Origin: Bacillota bacterium
GTDB taxonomy: Bacteria; Bacillota; Clostridia; Acetivibrionales; DSM-1351
Reading direction: 5' to 3'
Assembly (NCBI GenBank): GCA_023439045.1
Contig: JAEXOY010000020.1
Span: forward strand, 1 to 64,000
Length of the DNA: 64,000 nucleotides
Shown piece by piece: positions 8,299 to 17,040 of this stretch. Under the pieces are notes generated by a model, which made no database searches, was not told the DNA's origin, and was given only the letters and a program-made list of their open reading frames with translations. The position numbers and the translations under genes were made by a program. Position 1 is the stretch's first letter, and every line of letters begins with the position of its first letter.

Positions 8299-8691
8299 AT
8301 GGATATACTTCAGATTGTCTGTATTGGCATAATTGCGGTTATATTATCCGCAACAATAAAGGCACAGCGACCGGAAATAGCCTTGCAGGTAAATATTATA
8401 ACAGGTATTATCATTTTCCTGGTTGTGGCAGTAAAGCTATCTGTAGTGATTGAGTTCATAGAAGATTTCAGCAAAAAGGCAGATATCGATTTTACTTATA
8501 TTACTATTCTTTTGAAAATTGTCGGTATTGCGTATATTGCTGAATTTGGAGCAGAGGTATGCAAGGACGCCGGTGAATCCTCAATAGCCTCAAAGATTGA
8601 GTTAGCAGGAAAGGTTACAATCATGATTCTATCAGTACCAATAATTAGCTCACTTTTGGAGATGGTTGTTAAGCTGATGACTCAGCATTAA
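8299..8691 (+). CDS. spoIIIAD: Stage III sporulation protein AD
   Basis: A 130-residue membrane protein with about four helices (around 2-19, 28-50, 62-82 and 103-125). It has the conserved middle KIVGIAYIAEFGAEVCKDAG. The length matches the family. Component of the mother-cell side of the SpoIIIA-SpoIIQ channel. Confidence 0.93.
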   Translation: MDILQIVCIGIIAVILSATIKAQRPEIALQVNIITGIIIFLVVAVKLSVVIEFIEDFSKKADIDFTYITILLKIVGIAYIAEFGAEVCKDAGESSIASKIELAGKVTIMILSVPIISSLLEMVVKLMTQH

Positions 8692-8726
8692 TTAGGCATT
8701 AACTAAAGTACAAAAGGAAGGATAAA

Positions 8727-10058
8727 TTGCACATGAGGAGTACAAAAAGAAAAAAAATTATCATAATTTCATTTGTTGCTTTGCTGCTGATTTGTCTTTC
8801 AACGGTAGGTATTTTTGCAAATGCTGAAAGAAGTGGTATTTCTAAAAATGGCAGTGCTTCTGAAAATAGCAGTATTTACGAAAATGGCGGGGATTCTCAA
8901 AAAATCAGTATTTCTGAAAATGGGGAAGCTTCTGAAAAGGACAGCAAGAATCAGCAAAATCAAACGGAGAAAATAATAGATCAACAGCTGCAGGCCTCTG
9001 ATTCAAAAGATATTATCAATAATGTCAAGAAGTATTACTCGCAGGATTCAAATAAAATTTTCCCAGATTTTGACCCTGAGAAGATATTGACACAAGCAGC
9101 AAAAGGGAACTTTAAATTTAGTATAGCCGATATGTTGAACAGAACAGTGAGATACCTTTTAGGTGAAGTGTTTCTAAATATTGATGTTCTAGTAAAAATT
9201 ATTATCCTTGCAATCCTTTGTGCTATTCTCAAAAATCTCCAAAATTCTTTTTTGAGTGAGAGTGTGGGGGAACTTGCTTTCTTTGTTTGCTACATTGTAA
9301 TAGTATCAGTTCTTATGGTTAGTTTTACCACAGCCATGAAGATGTGTATGTCCATTATTGACAATATGGTTTCCTTCATGCACTCAATAATTCCTTTGCT
9401 GATATCATTATTGGTTTCAACGGGCAACATTTCATCAGCAGGCATTATACAGCCTTTGCTTATTGTTTTGGTTGAAATCAGTGCAACACTAATTAAGAAT
9501 TTCTTCATACCTCTTATATTTTTAGTTACAGTACTCAATATAGTAAACAATATATCTGACAAGCTCCAATTAACTAAGCTTTCAGGCTTTATAAAACAGA
9601 TTTGCTCGTGGGGATTGGGGATTATACTAACAGTTTTTATTGGCATTGTATCCATACAAGGCTCAATGGGCGCTGTGGTGGATGGTGTAACCAGTAAAAC
9701 TGCAAAATATGCTCTGGGTACTTTTATTCCTGTTGTGGGAAAATACCTGGCAGATGCGGCGGATACTGTTGTAGGATGTACGCTCGTTATTAAAAATGCT
9801 TCGGGAATAGTAGCCATGATAGGCGTGATATTAGTATGCCTTGCACCTTTACTAAAAATACTTGCATTAGTTATCTTGTATAGGCTCACTAGTGCACTGG
9901 TAGAACCTATATCGGATAAAAAAATTACAAATTGTCTAAGTGATATGGCATCTTCACTTACATACATACTAGGACTAACTGCTGCTATTGCTGTAATGTT
10001 TTTGATAGCAATAACCGTTGTAATAAACACCACCAACCTATCAGCAATGATCAGATAG
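8727..10058 (+). CDS. spoIIIAE: Stage III sporulation protein AE with repetitive N-terminal insert
   Basis: Polytopic membrane protein of the SpoIIIA channel, 443 residues, longer than the roughly 400 of B. subtilis SpoIIIAE. A signal-like helix (about 10-30) is followed by a low-complexity segment (about 33-80) made of imperfect repeats such as ISKNGSASEN and ISENGEASEK. After that come the conserved soluble part and eight or so membrane helices from about residue 150. Start is ambiguous: TTG 8727 lies 5 bases after GGAAGG and ATG 8733 lies 11 bases after it. The repeat segment looks like a local expansion outside the conserved domain. Confidence 0.93.
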   Translation: MHMRSTKRKKIIIISFVALLLICLSTVGIFANAERSGISKNGSASENSSIYENGGDSQKISISENGEASEKDSKNQQNQTEKIIDQQLQASDSKDIINNVKKYYSQDSNKIFPDFDPEKILTQAAKGNFKFSIADMLNRTVRYLLGEVFLNIDVLVKIIILAILCAILKNLQNSFLSESVGELAFFVCYIVIVSVLMVSFTTAMKMCMSIIDNMVSFMHSIIPLLISLLVSTGNISSAGIIQPLLIVLVEISATLIKNFFIPLIFLVTVLNIVNNISDKLQLTKLSGFIKQICSWGLGIILTVFIGIVSIQGSMGAVVDGVTSKTAKYALGTFIPVVGKYLADAADTVVGCTLVIKNASGIVAMIGVILVCLAPLLKILALVILYRLTSALVEPISDKKITNCLSDMASSLTYILGLTAAIAVMFLIAITVVINTTNLSAMIR

Positions 10059-10078
10059 AAGCATTTGCTTTTATTGAA

Positions 10079-10232
10079 TTGGTATATTGTAATGGTTTAT
10101 TTATTTGGTAGCATGCCATGGATTAATAGTTTGTAGCATGCAATGGATTAATAAATTGGTAGTTTGCAATGGATTATAATTGGTAGCATGCAACGGATTA
10201 TACTTGGTTGATTGCAATGGATTATTAATAGG
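10079..10232 (+). repeat. Tandem repeat between spoIIIAE and spoIIIAF
   Basis: Six degenerate copies of a 24-26 bp unit, best copy TTGGTAGCATGCAACGGATT (about 10176-10199), fill almost the whole 211-bp gap inside the operon. The clearest copies run from 10105 to 10230. No ORF or terminator is visible in it. Confidence 0.88.
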
Positions 10233-10269
10233 ACGGTTGATGAATTTTTGATTAGATAGAGGGGTAATT

Positions 10270-10893
10270 ATGCTGAGTTTTTTAAGTTCTTGGGTTATTA
10301 ATATTGTAACTGTTTCAATAATTATTGTTTTATTTGAGATGCTGATGCCTAATAGCAAAACAAAAAAAATTATTAATCTTGTAACAGGATTTGTACTCAT
10401 CATTGCTATAATTAATCCTTTTTTGTCCCTTAAAACATCGAATATTAATTTAGCGGACATTGCCCTTCAAGATAGTGGTTATTTGGATAAAAAGGAGATT
10501 GAAAATAGCAGTAAGTATATAGGCAAAACCCAAATGAGCCAGATTACAGAGGTATACAAGAAAAAGGTATGCGAGAATATAAGTAGTCAGCTTGATAAGA
10601 TGGAGGGAATAGCACAAGCAACAGTAAGTGTTGATATAAATGAAAATACGCAATCCGAATCTTTTGGTGAAATACAAAAGGTGTATATAACAATAAGAAA
10701 AGGTGAGAAATCGGAGAGTAATAAAACTGTTAAACCGGTAATTGTAGTGAACAAGGTGGATATTAGCATAAAAAGGGAAAGCAAAAAAACAGTAGTTGAT
10801 TTTGGAGAACAAAAGCTACAAGATTCAGTGAAAGAGAACATAAATAAAACCTTTCAAATAGATACAAAAAATATAGTTGTAAATTTTTCATAA
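10270..10893 (+). CDS. spoIIIAF: Stage III sporulation protein AF
   Basis: A 207-residue protein with two N-terminal membrane helices (about 5-24 and 35-52) and a soluble C-terminal domain thought to have a ring-building-motif fold in this family. The conserved NIVTVSIIIVLFEMLMPNS opening is present. GAGGGG precedes ATG 10270. Member of the SpoIIIA-SpoIIQ complex. Confidence 0.93.
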   Translation: MLSFLSSWVINIVTVSIIIVLFEMLMPNSKTKKIINLVTGFVLIIAIINPFLSLKTSNINLADIALQDSGYLDKKEIENSSKYIGKTQMSQITEVYKKKVCENISSQLDKMEGIAQATVSVDINENTQSESFGEIQKVYITIRKGEKSESNKTVKPVIVVNKVDISIKRESKKTVVDFGEQKLQDSVKENINKTFQIDTKNIVVNFS

Positions 10894-10910
10894 AGTAGGA
10901 GGGGAATAAG

Positions 10911-11528
10911 ATGGATATATTCAAAAAAATGGTTAAAAAGTACAAGGGGAAACTCAGTAAGTTGTCGACAAAGACCATCATAAAAAATACTGCTGTTGTA
11001 GCGGCACTTGCAGCAATACTGCTGATAGGAGCAAGTGAGTTTTTTGATAGGCCTTCAAGCATAGAAAATAGCGTTTTATCTCAGGGAGAAAATGCCCAAC
11101 AAAATGTCGGGGTGTCAAAACAGGTTCAAAACGATGACCGTGAGCTGGAGCAAAATCTTTCTGATATTTTGTCCAAAATAGATGGTGCCGGTAAGGTAGA
11201 CGCATTTATTACCTACTATTCAAGTAAAGAGTCTGTACCCGCTATGGATGAAAAAACAACTGATAGCGATACTCAGGAAAAAGATAAGGAAGGGGGTTCG
11301 AGAAGTATAAAGCAAACCGATAAGCAAAAGCAGGTAATCTATGAGGAGAGTGGAGGCGCAAAGAGGCCATTTGTAACTAAAGAGCTATCTCCACAAGTTA
11401 AGGGCGTAGTAATTGTTGCTGATGGTGCAGCAGATATAGAGGTTAAGAGTAATCTTATAAATGCGGCCACAGCTCTTTTGGATTTACCTGCACATAAGGT
11501 ACAGGTCTTTAAAAGAAACAATAAATAA
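10911..11528 (+). CDS. spoIIIAG: Stage III sporulation protein AG
   Basis: A 205-residue protein with one membrane helix (about 25-42) and an intermembrane domain. In B. subtilis this protein forms a large ring in the intermembrane space. The segment KIDGAGKVDAFITYYSS and the C-terminal EVKSNLINAATALLDLPAHK are typical. A charged, low-complexity stretch (about 105-145) interrupts the domain, as in other family members. AGGAGGGG ribosome site. Confidence 0.94.
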   Translation: MDIFKKMVKKYKGKLSKLSTKTIIKNTAVVAALAAILLIGASEFFDRPSSIENSVLSQGENAQQNVGVSKQVQNDDRELEQNLSDILSKIDGAGKVDAFITYYSSKESVPAMDEKTTDSDTQEKDKEGGSRSIKQTDKQKQVIYEESGGAKRPFVTKELSPQVKGVVIVADGAADIEVKSNLINAATALLDLPAHKVQVFKRNNK

Positions 11529-11655
11529 AAATAATTTTGCAAAACAGAAATAAAGTGACAAGCACAAGAATATACATAATCTTGAGATTAGCAGTAGTCC
11601 AGAAGTTAGAATATTTTCTGGAGCAATAATATTTTTTGATAGGAGGGTCATTCAA

Positions 11656-12306
11656 ATGAAATTCTTAAAGAGAAAACAGATCATCGTATTATCTTTGGTG
11701 TTAATGCTTATGGTGGCAGGCTATCTGCAGTATAGCTACAACAAGAGCTCCCAATTCAGTGAGGGAGATGCTACACAAATCGGAGACGCAGTATACGTTG
11801 AAAACGAAGGAGTATCCACTGATGAAACAACTGCTCAGGGTGATACACAGACAGCAAGCGCTGATACAAATGCAACCACAGCTGATGCAAAGGCTGGAGA
11901 TGCAGCTAAGTCGGTTAGCTCAGATGCTAAGACTGCAGTGGCATCAAAGGAAGCTAATAGCTTTTTTGCACAGGCAAAGATGGATAGAGAAGTAGTAAGA
12001 GGTAAGGACATCGAAACAATGAAGGGCGTAGCTGAAGACCAGCTAGCTTCTAAGGATGCGAAGTCAAAGGCATATGAAAAAATGATGAAGATAGTTGAAA
12101 CCTCACAAAAAGAAATGAGGATTGAAACGCTAATCAAGGAAAAGGGTTATAGTGATGTAGTAGCACTTTTCGGAGATGATGGCACAGTTGATGTAATAGT
12201 TAAGACGCCTGCAATCTCAAAGACAGATGCAGCAAACATAGCTGATATAGTTATGAGACAAGGAAATGTTTCTCTGAACAAGATAGTAATAAAGCCTATG
12301 TTCTAA
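11656..12306 (+). CDS. spoIIIAH: Stage III sporulation protein AH
   Basis: Mother-cell partner of forespore SpoIIQ; its YscJ/FliF-like domain builds the ring that joins the two membranes. The 216-residue protein has an N-terminal anchor (about 7-24), an Ala/Thr/Asp-rich linker (about 35-100) and the conserved domain from about 105 (IETLIKEKGYSDVVALFGDD). The 127-bp gap before it contains an inverted repeat (TCCAGAA ... TTCTGGA, 11597-11621) that might attenuate read-through. AGGAGGGT precedes the start. Last gene of the operon. Confidence 0.95.
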   Translation: MKFLKRKQIIVLSLVLMLMVAGYLQYSYNKSSQFSEGDATQIGDAVYVENEGVSTDETTAQGDTQTASADTNATTADAKAGDAAKSVSSDAKTAVASKEANSFFAQAKMDREVVRGKDIETMKGVAEDQLASKDAKSKAYEKMMKIVETSQKEMRIETLIKEKGYSDVVALFGDDGTVDVIVKTPAISKTDAANIADIVMRQGNVSLNKIVIKPMF

Positions 12307-12374
12307 AAGTTTAGAAGTTAGGGCTTAGAATACAATTTGGGTACAATGTAGAAAATTAATTTATATAGGACTTA

Positions 12375-12406
12375 GGGGCTAGTGCTGAGCATTTGCTCCT
12401 TTTTTA
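12375..12406 (+). terminator. Terminator after spoIIIAH
   Basis: GGGGC at 12375 can pair with GCTCC just before a run of six T. An inner GAGC/GCTC pairing is an alternative. The stem is imperfect but the U-tract is clear, and the spoIIIA operon ends here. Confidence 0.55.
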
Positions 12407-12589
12407 TGTAAATAAAATATATAGAATTTTTTGATTTATATCTAGAGAGAGTCATTTCATAATACCTTGGGAAATATAAATAATATAGATACGTTAATCA
12501 TTTGATATATTGTGATTAAAATGATATAATTTTATAAAACTATTTTCTTCAATAGTTTCACTTTTTTTGAGAAAGGATTGAAGGCTTAG

Positions 12590-12979
12590 ATGGAAGAATT
12601 GACCAATGTTGTTGATGATATGGGTACAGTAAAGATTTCAGAAGAGGTTGTTGCCATTATTTCTGGCGTTGCAGCTACTGAAGTACCTGGTGTCGCTGGT
12701 ATGAGTGGTGGTATTGCTGGTGGTATTGCTGAAATTCTCGGTAGAAAGAACCTTTCAAAGGGAGTTAAGGTTGAGGTTGGAGAGAAAGAAGCAGCCATTG
12801 ATTTATATATAATTGTTGATTATGGAGCAAGAATACCGGAAGTTGCATGGGATATACAAGAAAAGGTCAAGACAACTGTTCAGAATATGACAGGGTTGAA
12901 TGTGGTGGAAGTAAATATCCATGTTCAGGGCGTTAATTTCGAAAAAGATATTGCCAAAAAAGAACAGGAAACAAAATAA
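12590..12979 (+). CDS. Asp23/Gls24 family envelope stress protein
   Basis: A 129-residue protein of the Asp23 family. The conserved opening KISEEVVAIISGVAATEVPG and the VNIHVQGV end are present. A Gly/Ile-rich insert follows the first helix. In staphylococci Asp23 is anchored to the membrane by AmaP, and an AmaP-like gene lies just downstream here. The B. subtilis counterpart at this position is yqhY, near the spoIIIA operon and nusB. No catalytic function is known. Confidence 0.9.
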   Translation: MEELTNVVDDMGTVKISEEVVAIISGVAATEVPGVAGMSGGIAGGIAEILGRKNLSKGVKVEVGEKEAAIDLYIIVDYGARIPEVAWDIQEKVKTTVQNMTGLNVVEVNIHVQGVNFEKDIAKKEQETK

Positions 12980-13021
12980 GTATTGTTTGTGTTGGCTATA
13001 ATTTAATATGTAATACTACTC

Positions 13022-13050
13022 AAGGGGCACTTATGATGCCCTTTGATTTT
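13022..13050 (+). terminator. Possible terminator between asp23-type gene and amaP
   Basis: AAGGGGCA and TGCCCTT, seven bases apart with one bulged G, are followed by TGATTTTATATTT. The T-run is broken, so it may only partly terminate. Confidence 0.5.
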
Positions 13051-13158
13051 ATATTTAATATTTTACCATTTATTTGTTGGGTATAAATTGCATTTTTTCA
13101 GCGTTTCTAATATAATAAGTGGTGAATTTTACTATTTTGAAAAGAGGTGACGTTTTTA

Positions 13159-13710
13159 ATGAACATCATTCTGAGAGTGTTGCTTGCAATTTACGCATTT
13201 TTTCTTACCATTGCATCATTATTTGCCATGCTTGTTACTATAAGGTCGGATTTACTTACTAAGACTTATATATACTTATTTAATGATGTTTTGAACTTTA
13301 GAAATCCATCTATTATTATGTTCATTATAGCTTCTATTTTCTTTTGCCTCAGTCTTACATTTTTGCTTTCCGGCTTCAAGCCTGAAGGAGACAAGAAAGC
13401 AATAGTAAAGTACAATAAGAATGGAGATATTCGCATTACTTTGAACTCTATAGAAAATATTGCTCTTGCTACGTCGAGAAAGCTTAATGGAATTAGAGAT
13501 TCAAAAGCATACGTTTATAAAAGCGGAGAAGGTGTTGTCATTACTGTAAAAGCAATTGTGCTGCCAGAAGTAAATGTACCGACTCTGTCTGAGGACATGC
13601 AGTTCAAAGTTAAAAGTGCTGTTGAGGATTGTACAGGAGTGAGAGTAGATAGCGTAAGAGTTATAATAGAAAGCATTTTTACAGGCTACAAGGCAGCTAG
13701 AGTGGAATAG
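13159..13710 (+). CDS. amaP: Alkaline shock response membrane anchor protein (AmaP)
   Basis: A 183-residue protein with two N-terminal helices (about 5-25 and 47-70) and a cytosolic domain related to Asp23 (GVVITVKAIVLPEVNVP and the following segment). ATG 13159 is chosen because AAAGAGGTG sits nine bases ahead; the longer in-frame GTG start at 13147 is inside that ribosome site. It probably tethers the Asp23-type protein to the membrane, as described for staphylococcal AmaP; here this is inference from neighbours. Confidence 0.85.
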   Translation: MNIILRVLLAIYAFFLTIASLFAMLVTIRSDLLTKTYIYLFNDVLNFRNPSIIMFIIASIFFCLSLTFLLSGFKPEGDKKAIVKYNKNGDIRITLNSIENIALATSRKLNGIRDSKAYVYKSGEGVVITVKAIVLPEVNVPTLSEDMQFKVKSAVEDCTGVRVDSVRVIIESIFTGYKAARVE

Positions 13711-13728
13711 AAGAGGAGGTGGATAGCT

Positions 13729-13959
13729 TTGGATAAACAAATTCTGCTTCAGTTTTACAAATCCTACAAAGGAGAAATATTAGGCGCAGGTATTGGGTTT
13801 GTTTTAGCAGTTACTGTTTTACTACTAGGTATTTTAAAAGCAATTTTTATTGTAATTTGTGTTTTGTTTGGATATTATATTGGTAAGAAGCTATCACACG
13901 ACAAAGATTATGTAAAAAACTTATTGGACAGGATATTACCTCCTGGTACATATAGGTAA
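13729..13959 (+). CDS. DUF2273 small membrane protein
   Basis: A 76-residue protein with one or two hydrophobic helices (about 17-50), including the glycine-rich GEILGAGIGFVLAV, and a basic C-terminus. DUF2273 proteins usually sit between amaP and another Asp23 or nusB gene, as here. TTG 13729 follows AGAGGAGGT. Probably part of the envelope-stress cluster; mechanism unknown. Confidence 0.85.
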   Translation: MDKQILLQFYKSYKGEILGAGIGFVLAVTVLLLGILKAIFIVICVLFGYYIGKKLSHDKDYVKNLLDRILPPGTYR

Positions 13960-14011
13960 AATGTGATACGATTTACAAACTAATGATCCAAACAGGAGGA
14001 GTCAGATTTAT

Positions 14012-14437
14012 ATGGGACGTCGAGCATCCAGGGAAGCTGCCATGAAGCTGCTTTACCAATTAGAATTTCAGAAGGATGATAAAAAAGAACAAATTTCAAT
14101 TGCCCTGGAGGATGAAAGCTTTACTCAAAAGGACAAACAGTATATAGAAGATATTATTGATGGAGTTCATAACAATATAGAGTTAATTGATAGTGTTATA
14201 GAAAATAAGGCAACTGGCTGGAAAATAGGCAGATTATCCAAAATAGATTTATCTATATTAAGAATTGGTATATATGAAATTTTAAAGAGAGATGATATAC
14301 CTTACAGCGTTTCAGTCAATGAAGCTGTTGAATTGGCCAAGAAGTACAGTAACGAAGATGCAGGGGCCTTTGTAAATGGATTGCTCGCTAAGGTCACTAA
14401 GGATGGCCAAATAACAAACGAGCAAGCGAAAGAATAA
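14012..14437 (+). CDS. nusB: Transcription antitermination factor NusB
   Basis: Helical RNA-binding protein that with S10 (NusE) binds boxA and promotes rRNA antitermination. The 141-residue length is usual. The N-terminal RRASREAAMKLLYQLEF and the C-terminal VSVNEAVELAKKYSNED with GAFVNGLL are diagnostic. ATAAACAGGAGGAG-type ribosome site precedes ATG 14012 (bases 13992-14000). A terminator follows. Confidence 0.97.
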   Translation: MGRRASREAAMKLLYQLEFQKDDKKEQISIALEDESFTQKDKQYIEDIIDGVHNNIELIDSVIENKATGWKIGRLSKIDLSILRIGIYEILKRDDIPYSVSVNEAVELAKKYSNEDAGAFVNGLLAKVTKDGQITNEQAKE

Positions 14438-14447
14438 GCTTTAAAAT

Positions 14448-14482
14448 GGGCTGTTGCAATATTATTTGCAATAGTCCTTTTT
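14448..14482 (+). terminator. Terminator between nusB and xseA
   Basis: GGGCTGTTGCAA and TTGCAATAGTCC pair over 12 positions with two G-U pairs, followed by TTTTT. Since xseA starts 18 bases later, this may be an attenuator rather than a full stop. Confidence 0.8.
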
Positions 14483-14500
14483 AGTTCGGAGGGATGTTCG

Positions 14501-15706
14501 TTGAATCAAATATTTACTGTTTCAGAGATAAATAATTATATAAAAATGCTCATGTCCTCAAATAGCTTATTATCCGCCTTAGCTATCAGAGGTGAAATTT
14601 CAAATTTCAAGCACCATTATTCAGGACACATGTATTTTACATTAAAGGATCATGAAAGCATTCTTAAATGTGTTATGTTTAAATCAAGTGCTCAAGGTTT
14701 AAGGTTTGCTCCTGAGAACGGTATGAAAGTTATAGCAAGCGGATATATTTCAGTTTTTGAGCGGGACGGTCAGTATCAGCTTTATATAAGCAGTATGCAG
14801 CCTGATGGTGTGGGGGCTCTTCACATGGCATATGAGCAGCTGAAAGAAAAGCTGGAAAAGGAAGGCTTGTTTGATTTGCGTCTTAAGAAAAGCATACCTC
14901 TATTACCAAGCAAGATAGGTGTTGTAACTTCCTCAACTGGTGCTGTTATTAGGGATATTATTAACGTAGCTGGAAGACGAAATGAAAACATGAAAATACT
15001 ACTATATCCTGTAGCAGTACAGGGGACTCAAGCTGCAGCCCAAATAGCAGCGGCGGTGAGAAAGTTAAACGAGCTTAACCTAGTCGATGTAATTATAGTG
15101 GCAAGGGGTGGGGGCTCACTAGAAGAATTGTGGGCTTTTAATGAAGAGATAGTTGCTAGAAGCATATTTGAGTCAAAAATCCCAGTTATATCGGCTGTGG
15201 GACATGAGACTGACTATACAATTTGTGACTTTGTTTCTGATGTCAGGGCTCCTACGCCATCTGCTGCTGCAGAACTAGCAGTTCCAGACCGTGAAATGCT
15301 AAAGTACAAGCTTCAAAATTACAATGTGAGATTAAAAAATGCACTAGTAAAAAAGCTTGATGCCGGTAGAAAAGAGCTGGATAAAATTAATTCCAGACCG
15401 GTTTTTAGGCATCCACTTGATAATATAAACCAGCATAGACTCAAGATTGATAATTTATTAAGGCTGCTAGGGAAAAATTCTGAGATACAATTGAAGGCCA
15501 AGAAAACAGAGTTTTCGCTGCTTGTTGGAAAATTGGACGCATTAAGTCCTCTTAAAATATTTGAAAGAGGCTACTGTATAGCAAAGAAAGCAGATGGAAA
15601 GGTTATAAGATCGGTCAATCAGGTAATAGAGGGCAACGATGTTCAAATAAATGTTAGTGATGGGCAAATATATTGTCAGGTACTGGAGGTAAAAGAAAAT
15701 GGCTAA
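14501..15706 (+). CDS. xseA: Exodeoxyribonuclease VII large subunit
   Basis: Catalytic subunit of the ATP-independent single-strand exonuclease. The 401-residue protein has an N-terminal OB fold (about 1-100, with IRGEISNFKHHYSGHMYFTL) and the catalytic domain with GVVTSSTGAVIRDI, the ARGGGSLEELWAFN motif and VGHETDYTICDFVSDVRAPTP. A coiled-coil arm follows. TTG 14501 is preceded by CGGAGGG. The last 8 bp overlap xseB, so the subunits are translationally coupled. Confidence 0.96.
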   Translation: MNQIFTVSEINNYIKMLMSSNSLLSALAIRGEISNFKHHYSGHMYFTLKDHESILKCVMFKSSAQGLRFAPENGMKVIASGYISVFERDGQYQLYISSMQPDGVGALHMAYEQLKEKLEKEGLFDLRLKKSIPLLPSKIGVVTSSTGAVIRDIINVAGRRNENMKILLYPVAVQGTQAAAQIAAAVRKLNELNLVDVIIVARGGGSLEELWAFNEEIVARSIFESKIPVISAVGHETDYTICDFVSDVRAPTPSAAAELAVPDREMLKYKLQNYNVRLKNALVKKLDAGRKELDKINSRPVFRHPLDNINQHRLKIDNLLRLLGKNSEIQLKAKKTEFSLLVGKLDALSPLKIFERGYCIAKKADGKVIRSVNQVIEGNDVQINVSDGQIYCQVLEVKENG

Positions 15707-15983
15707 GAAAGCAGAAAATAAAATAGATAAAAAAGCAGATATAAAAGTAGATATCAAATCAGACAATAAGACTTTTGAAGAGGCTATAGTTGAACTCGAG
15801 CAGATTGTTAATAATCTAGAAAGAGGAGAACTGACTCTAGAAGAGTCAATAGCTGGGTTTCAAAAAGGTATTGAGCTGTCAAAACTCTGCTCCTCAAAAC
15901 TTGATGAGGCTGAAAAGAAGATTAGTATTTTATTGCAGGACGACAATGGCAATCTGGTTGAACAGGACTTCTGTCAAGAATGA
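15699..15983 (+). CDS. xseB: Exodeoxyribonuclease VII small subunit
   Basis: Small helical subunit that binds the XseA arms. The 94-residue protein has a family-typical core, FEEAIVELEQIVNNLERGEL and LTLEESIAGFQKGI. It has an extended N-terminus of alternating Lys/Asp (about 1-25), made at the DNA level of an imperfect repeat of GATAAAAAAGCA/GATATAAAAGTA. The gene overlaps xseA by 8 bp. Confidence 0.94.
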   Translation: MAKKAENKIDKKADIKVDIKSDNKTFEEAIVELEQIVNNLERGELTLEESIAGFQKGIELSKLCSSKLDEAEKKISILLQDDNGNLVEQDFCQE

Positions 15984-16064
15984 GTAAAACATAGCTCATG
16001 TTTTTCATATTAAAAGATTTCGAGAAATTAATTACTTTAAAGAGGTTTTGAAAGGAAAGCTACT

Positions 16065-16961
16065 GTGAGATATAACGAGCAATATAAACTATATTTGGAA
16101 TTAATCGAAAATTATTTATCAAATTCCATTGATATTAATTGTGCATATTATTACAACCTAAAAGAGGCCATGAATTATAGCCTTCTAGCTGGAGGGAAAA
16201 GGCTCAGACCTGTTTTGTGTCTTGCTACAGCGCAGCTGCTTGGTGGTGATATTGACAAGGTTCTCCCTTACGCCTGCTCCATAGAAATGATACACACATA
16301 CTCCCTGATTCATGATGATTTACCTGCAATGGATAATGATGACTATAGAAGAGGTAAGCCAACAAACCACAAGGTTTATGGTGATGCGATGGCTATTTTG
16401 GCTGGAGATGGTCTTCTGAATTATGCTTATGAAAATATGCTGAGGGCAGCGTTGGATTATGGGTGTAAGGAGAACCATATTAAAGCTATTAGTATTATTT
16501 CTAATTATGCAGGTATAAATGGAATGATTGGCGGTCAGGTTATAGATATGGATTGTGAAGGTAAATTAGTAGAGGAAGATAGATTAAAAGCAATGCATAG
16601 GTTAAAAACAGGAGCACTTATTAAAGCACCTATAGAAGCTGCCTCCATTATATGTAATGCTTCTTCCCAACAGGTTGATTTGCTCCTAAGCTTTGCCGCT
16701 AATCTCGGACTAGCATTTCAAATAAAGGACGATATACTGGATGTTGAAGGTAGTATTGAAGCCATGGGTAAGAAGCCAGGAAGCGATGCAATAGCTGAGA
16801 AAACGACCTATGTTACGCTGTATGGCTTAGAGAAAGCTAAGCAATTACTCGAGTGTACTACAGCCTCTGCCTTGAACTGTCTTGATAAATTAGATCAGCT
16901 TGAGTGTAACTCATGGTTTTTAAAAGAATTAACCCTAGATATGGCAAAAAGAGACAGATAA
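16065..16961 (+). CDS. ispA: Polyprenyl (farnesyl/geranyl) diphosphate synthase
   Basis: Short-chain trans-prenyltransferase that condenses IPP with DMAPP/GPP. The 298-residue length and both Asp-rich motifs fit: HDDLPAMDNDDYRRG (first, with the two-residue insert of bacterial FPP synthases) and FQIKDDILDVEG (second). LAGGKRLRP precedes them. The start is GTG 16065 with GAAAGGA ahead. It is followed by the OLE RNA and then dxs, so two isoprenoid genes bracket the OLE/oapA pair. Product chain length is inferred. Confidence 0.94.
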   Translation: MRYNEQYKLYLELIENYLSNSIDINCAYYYNLKEAMNYSLLAGGKRLRPVLCLATAQLLGGDIDKVLPYACSIEMIHTYSLIHDDLPAMDNDDYRRGKPTNHKVYGDAMAILAGDGLLNYAYENMLRAALDYGCKENHIKAISIISNYAGINGMIGGQVIDMDCEGKLVEEDRLKAMHRLKTGALIKAPIEAASIICNASSQQVDLLLSFAANLGLAFQIKDDILDVEGSIEAMGKKPGSDAIAEKTTYVTLYGLEKAKQLLECTTASALNCLDKLDQLECNSWFLKELTLDMAKRDR

Positions 16962-17040
16962 CTTTTACTTTGTTTTAGTATAAATATATGGTATAATATT
17001 TTACCAATAAGCTTATTAAGCTTATTACATTTACAAAAAA

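Noticed and set aside
9290..10036. Long minus-strand frame opposite spoIIIAE
   Set aside because: Shadow of the strongly conserved spoIIIAE; no start signal and low-complexity Ile/Thr content.
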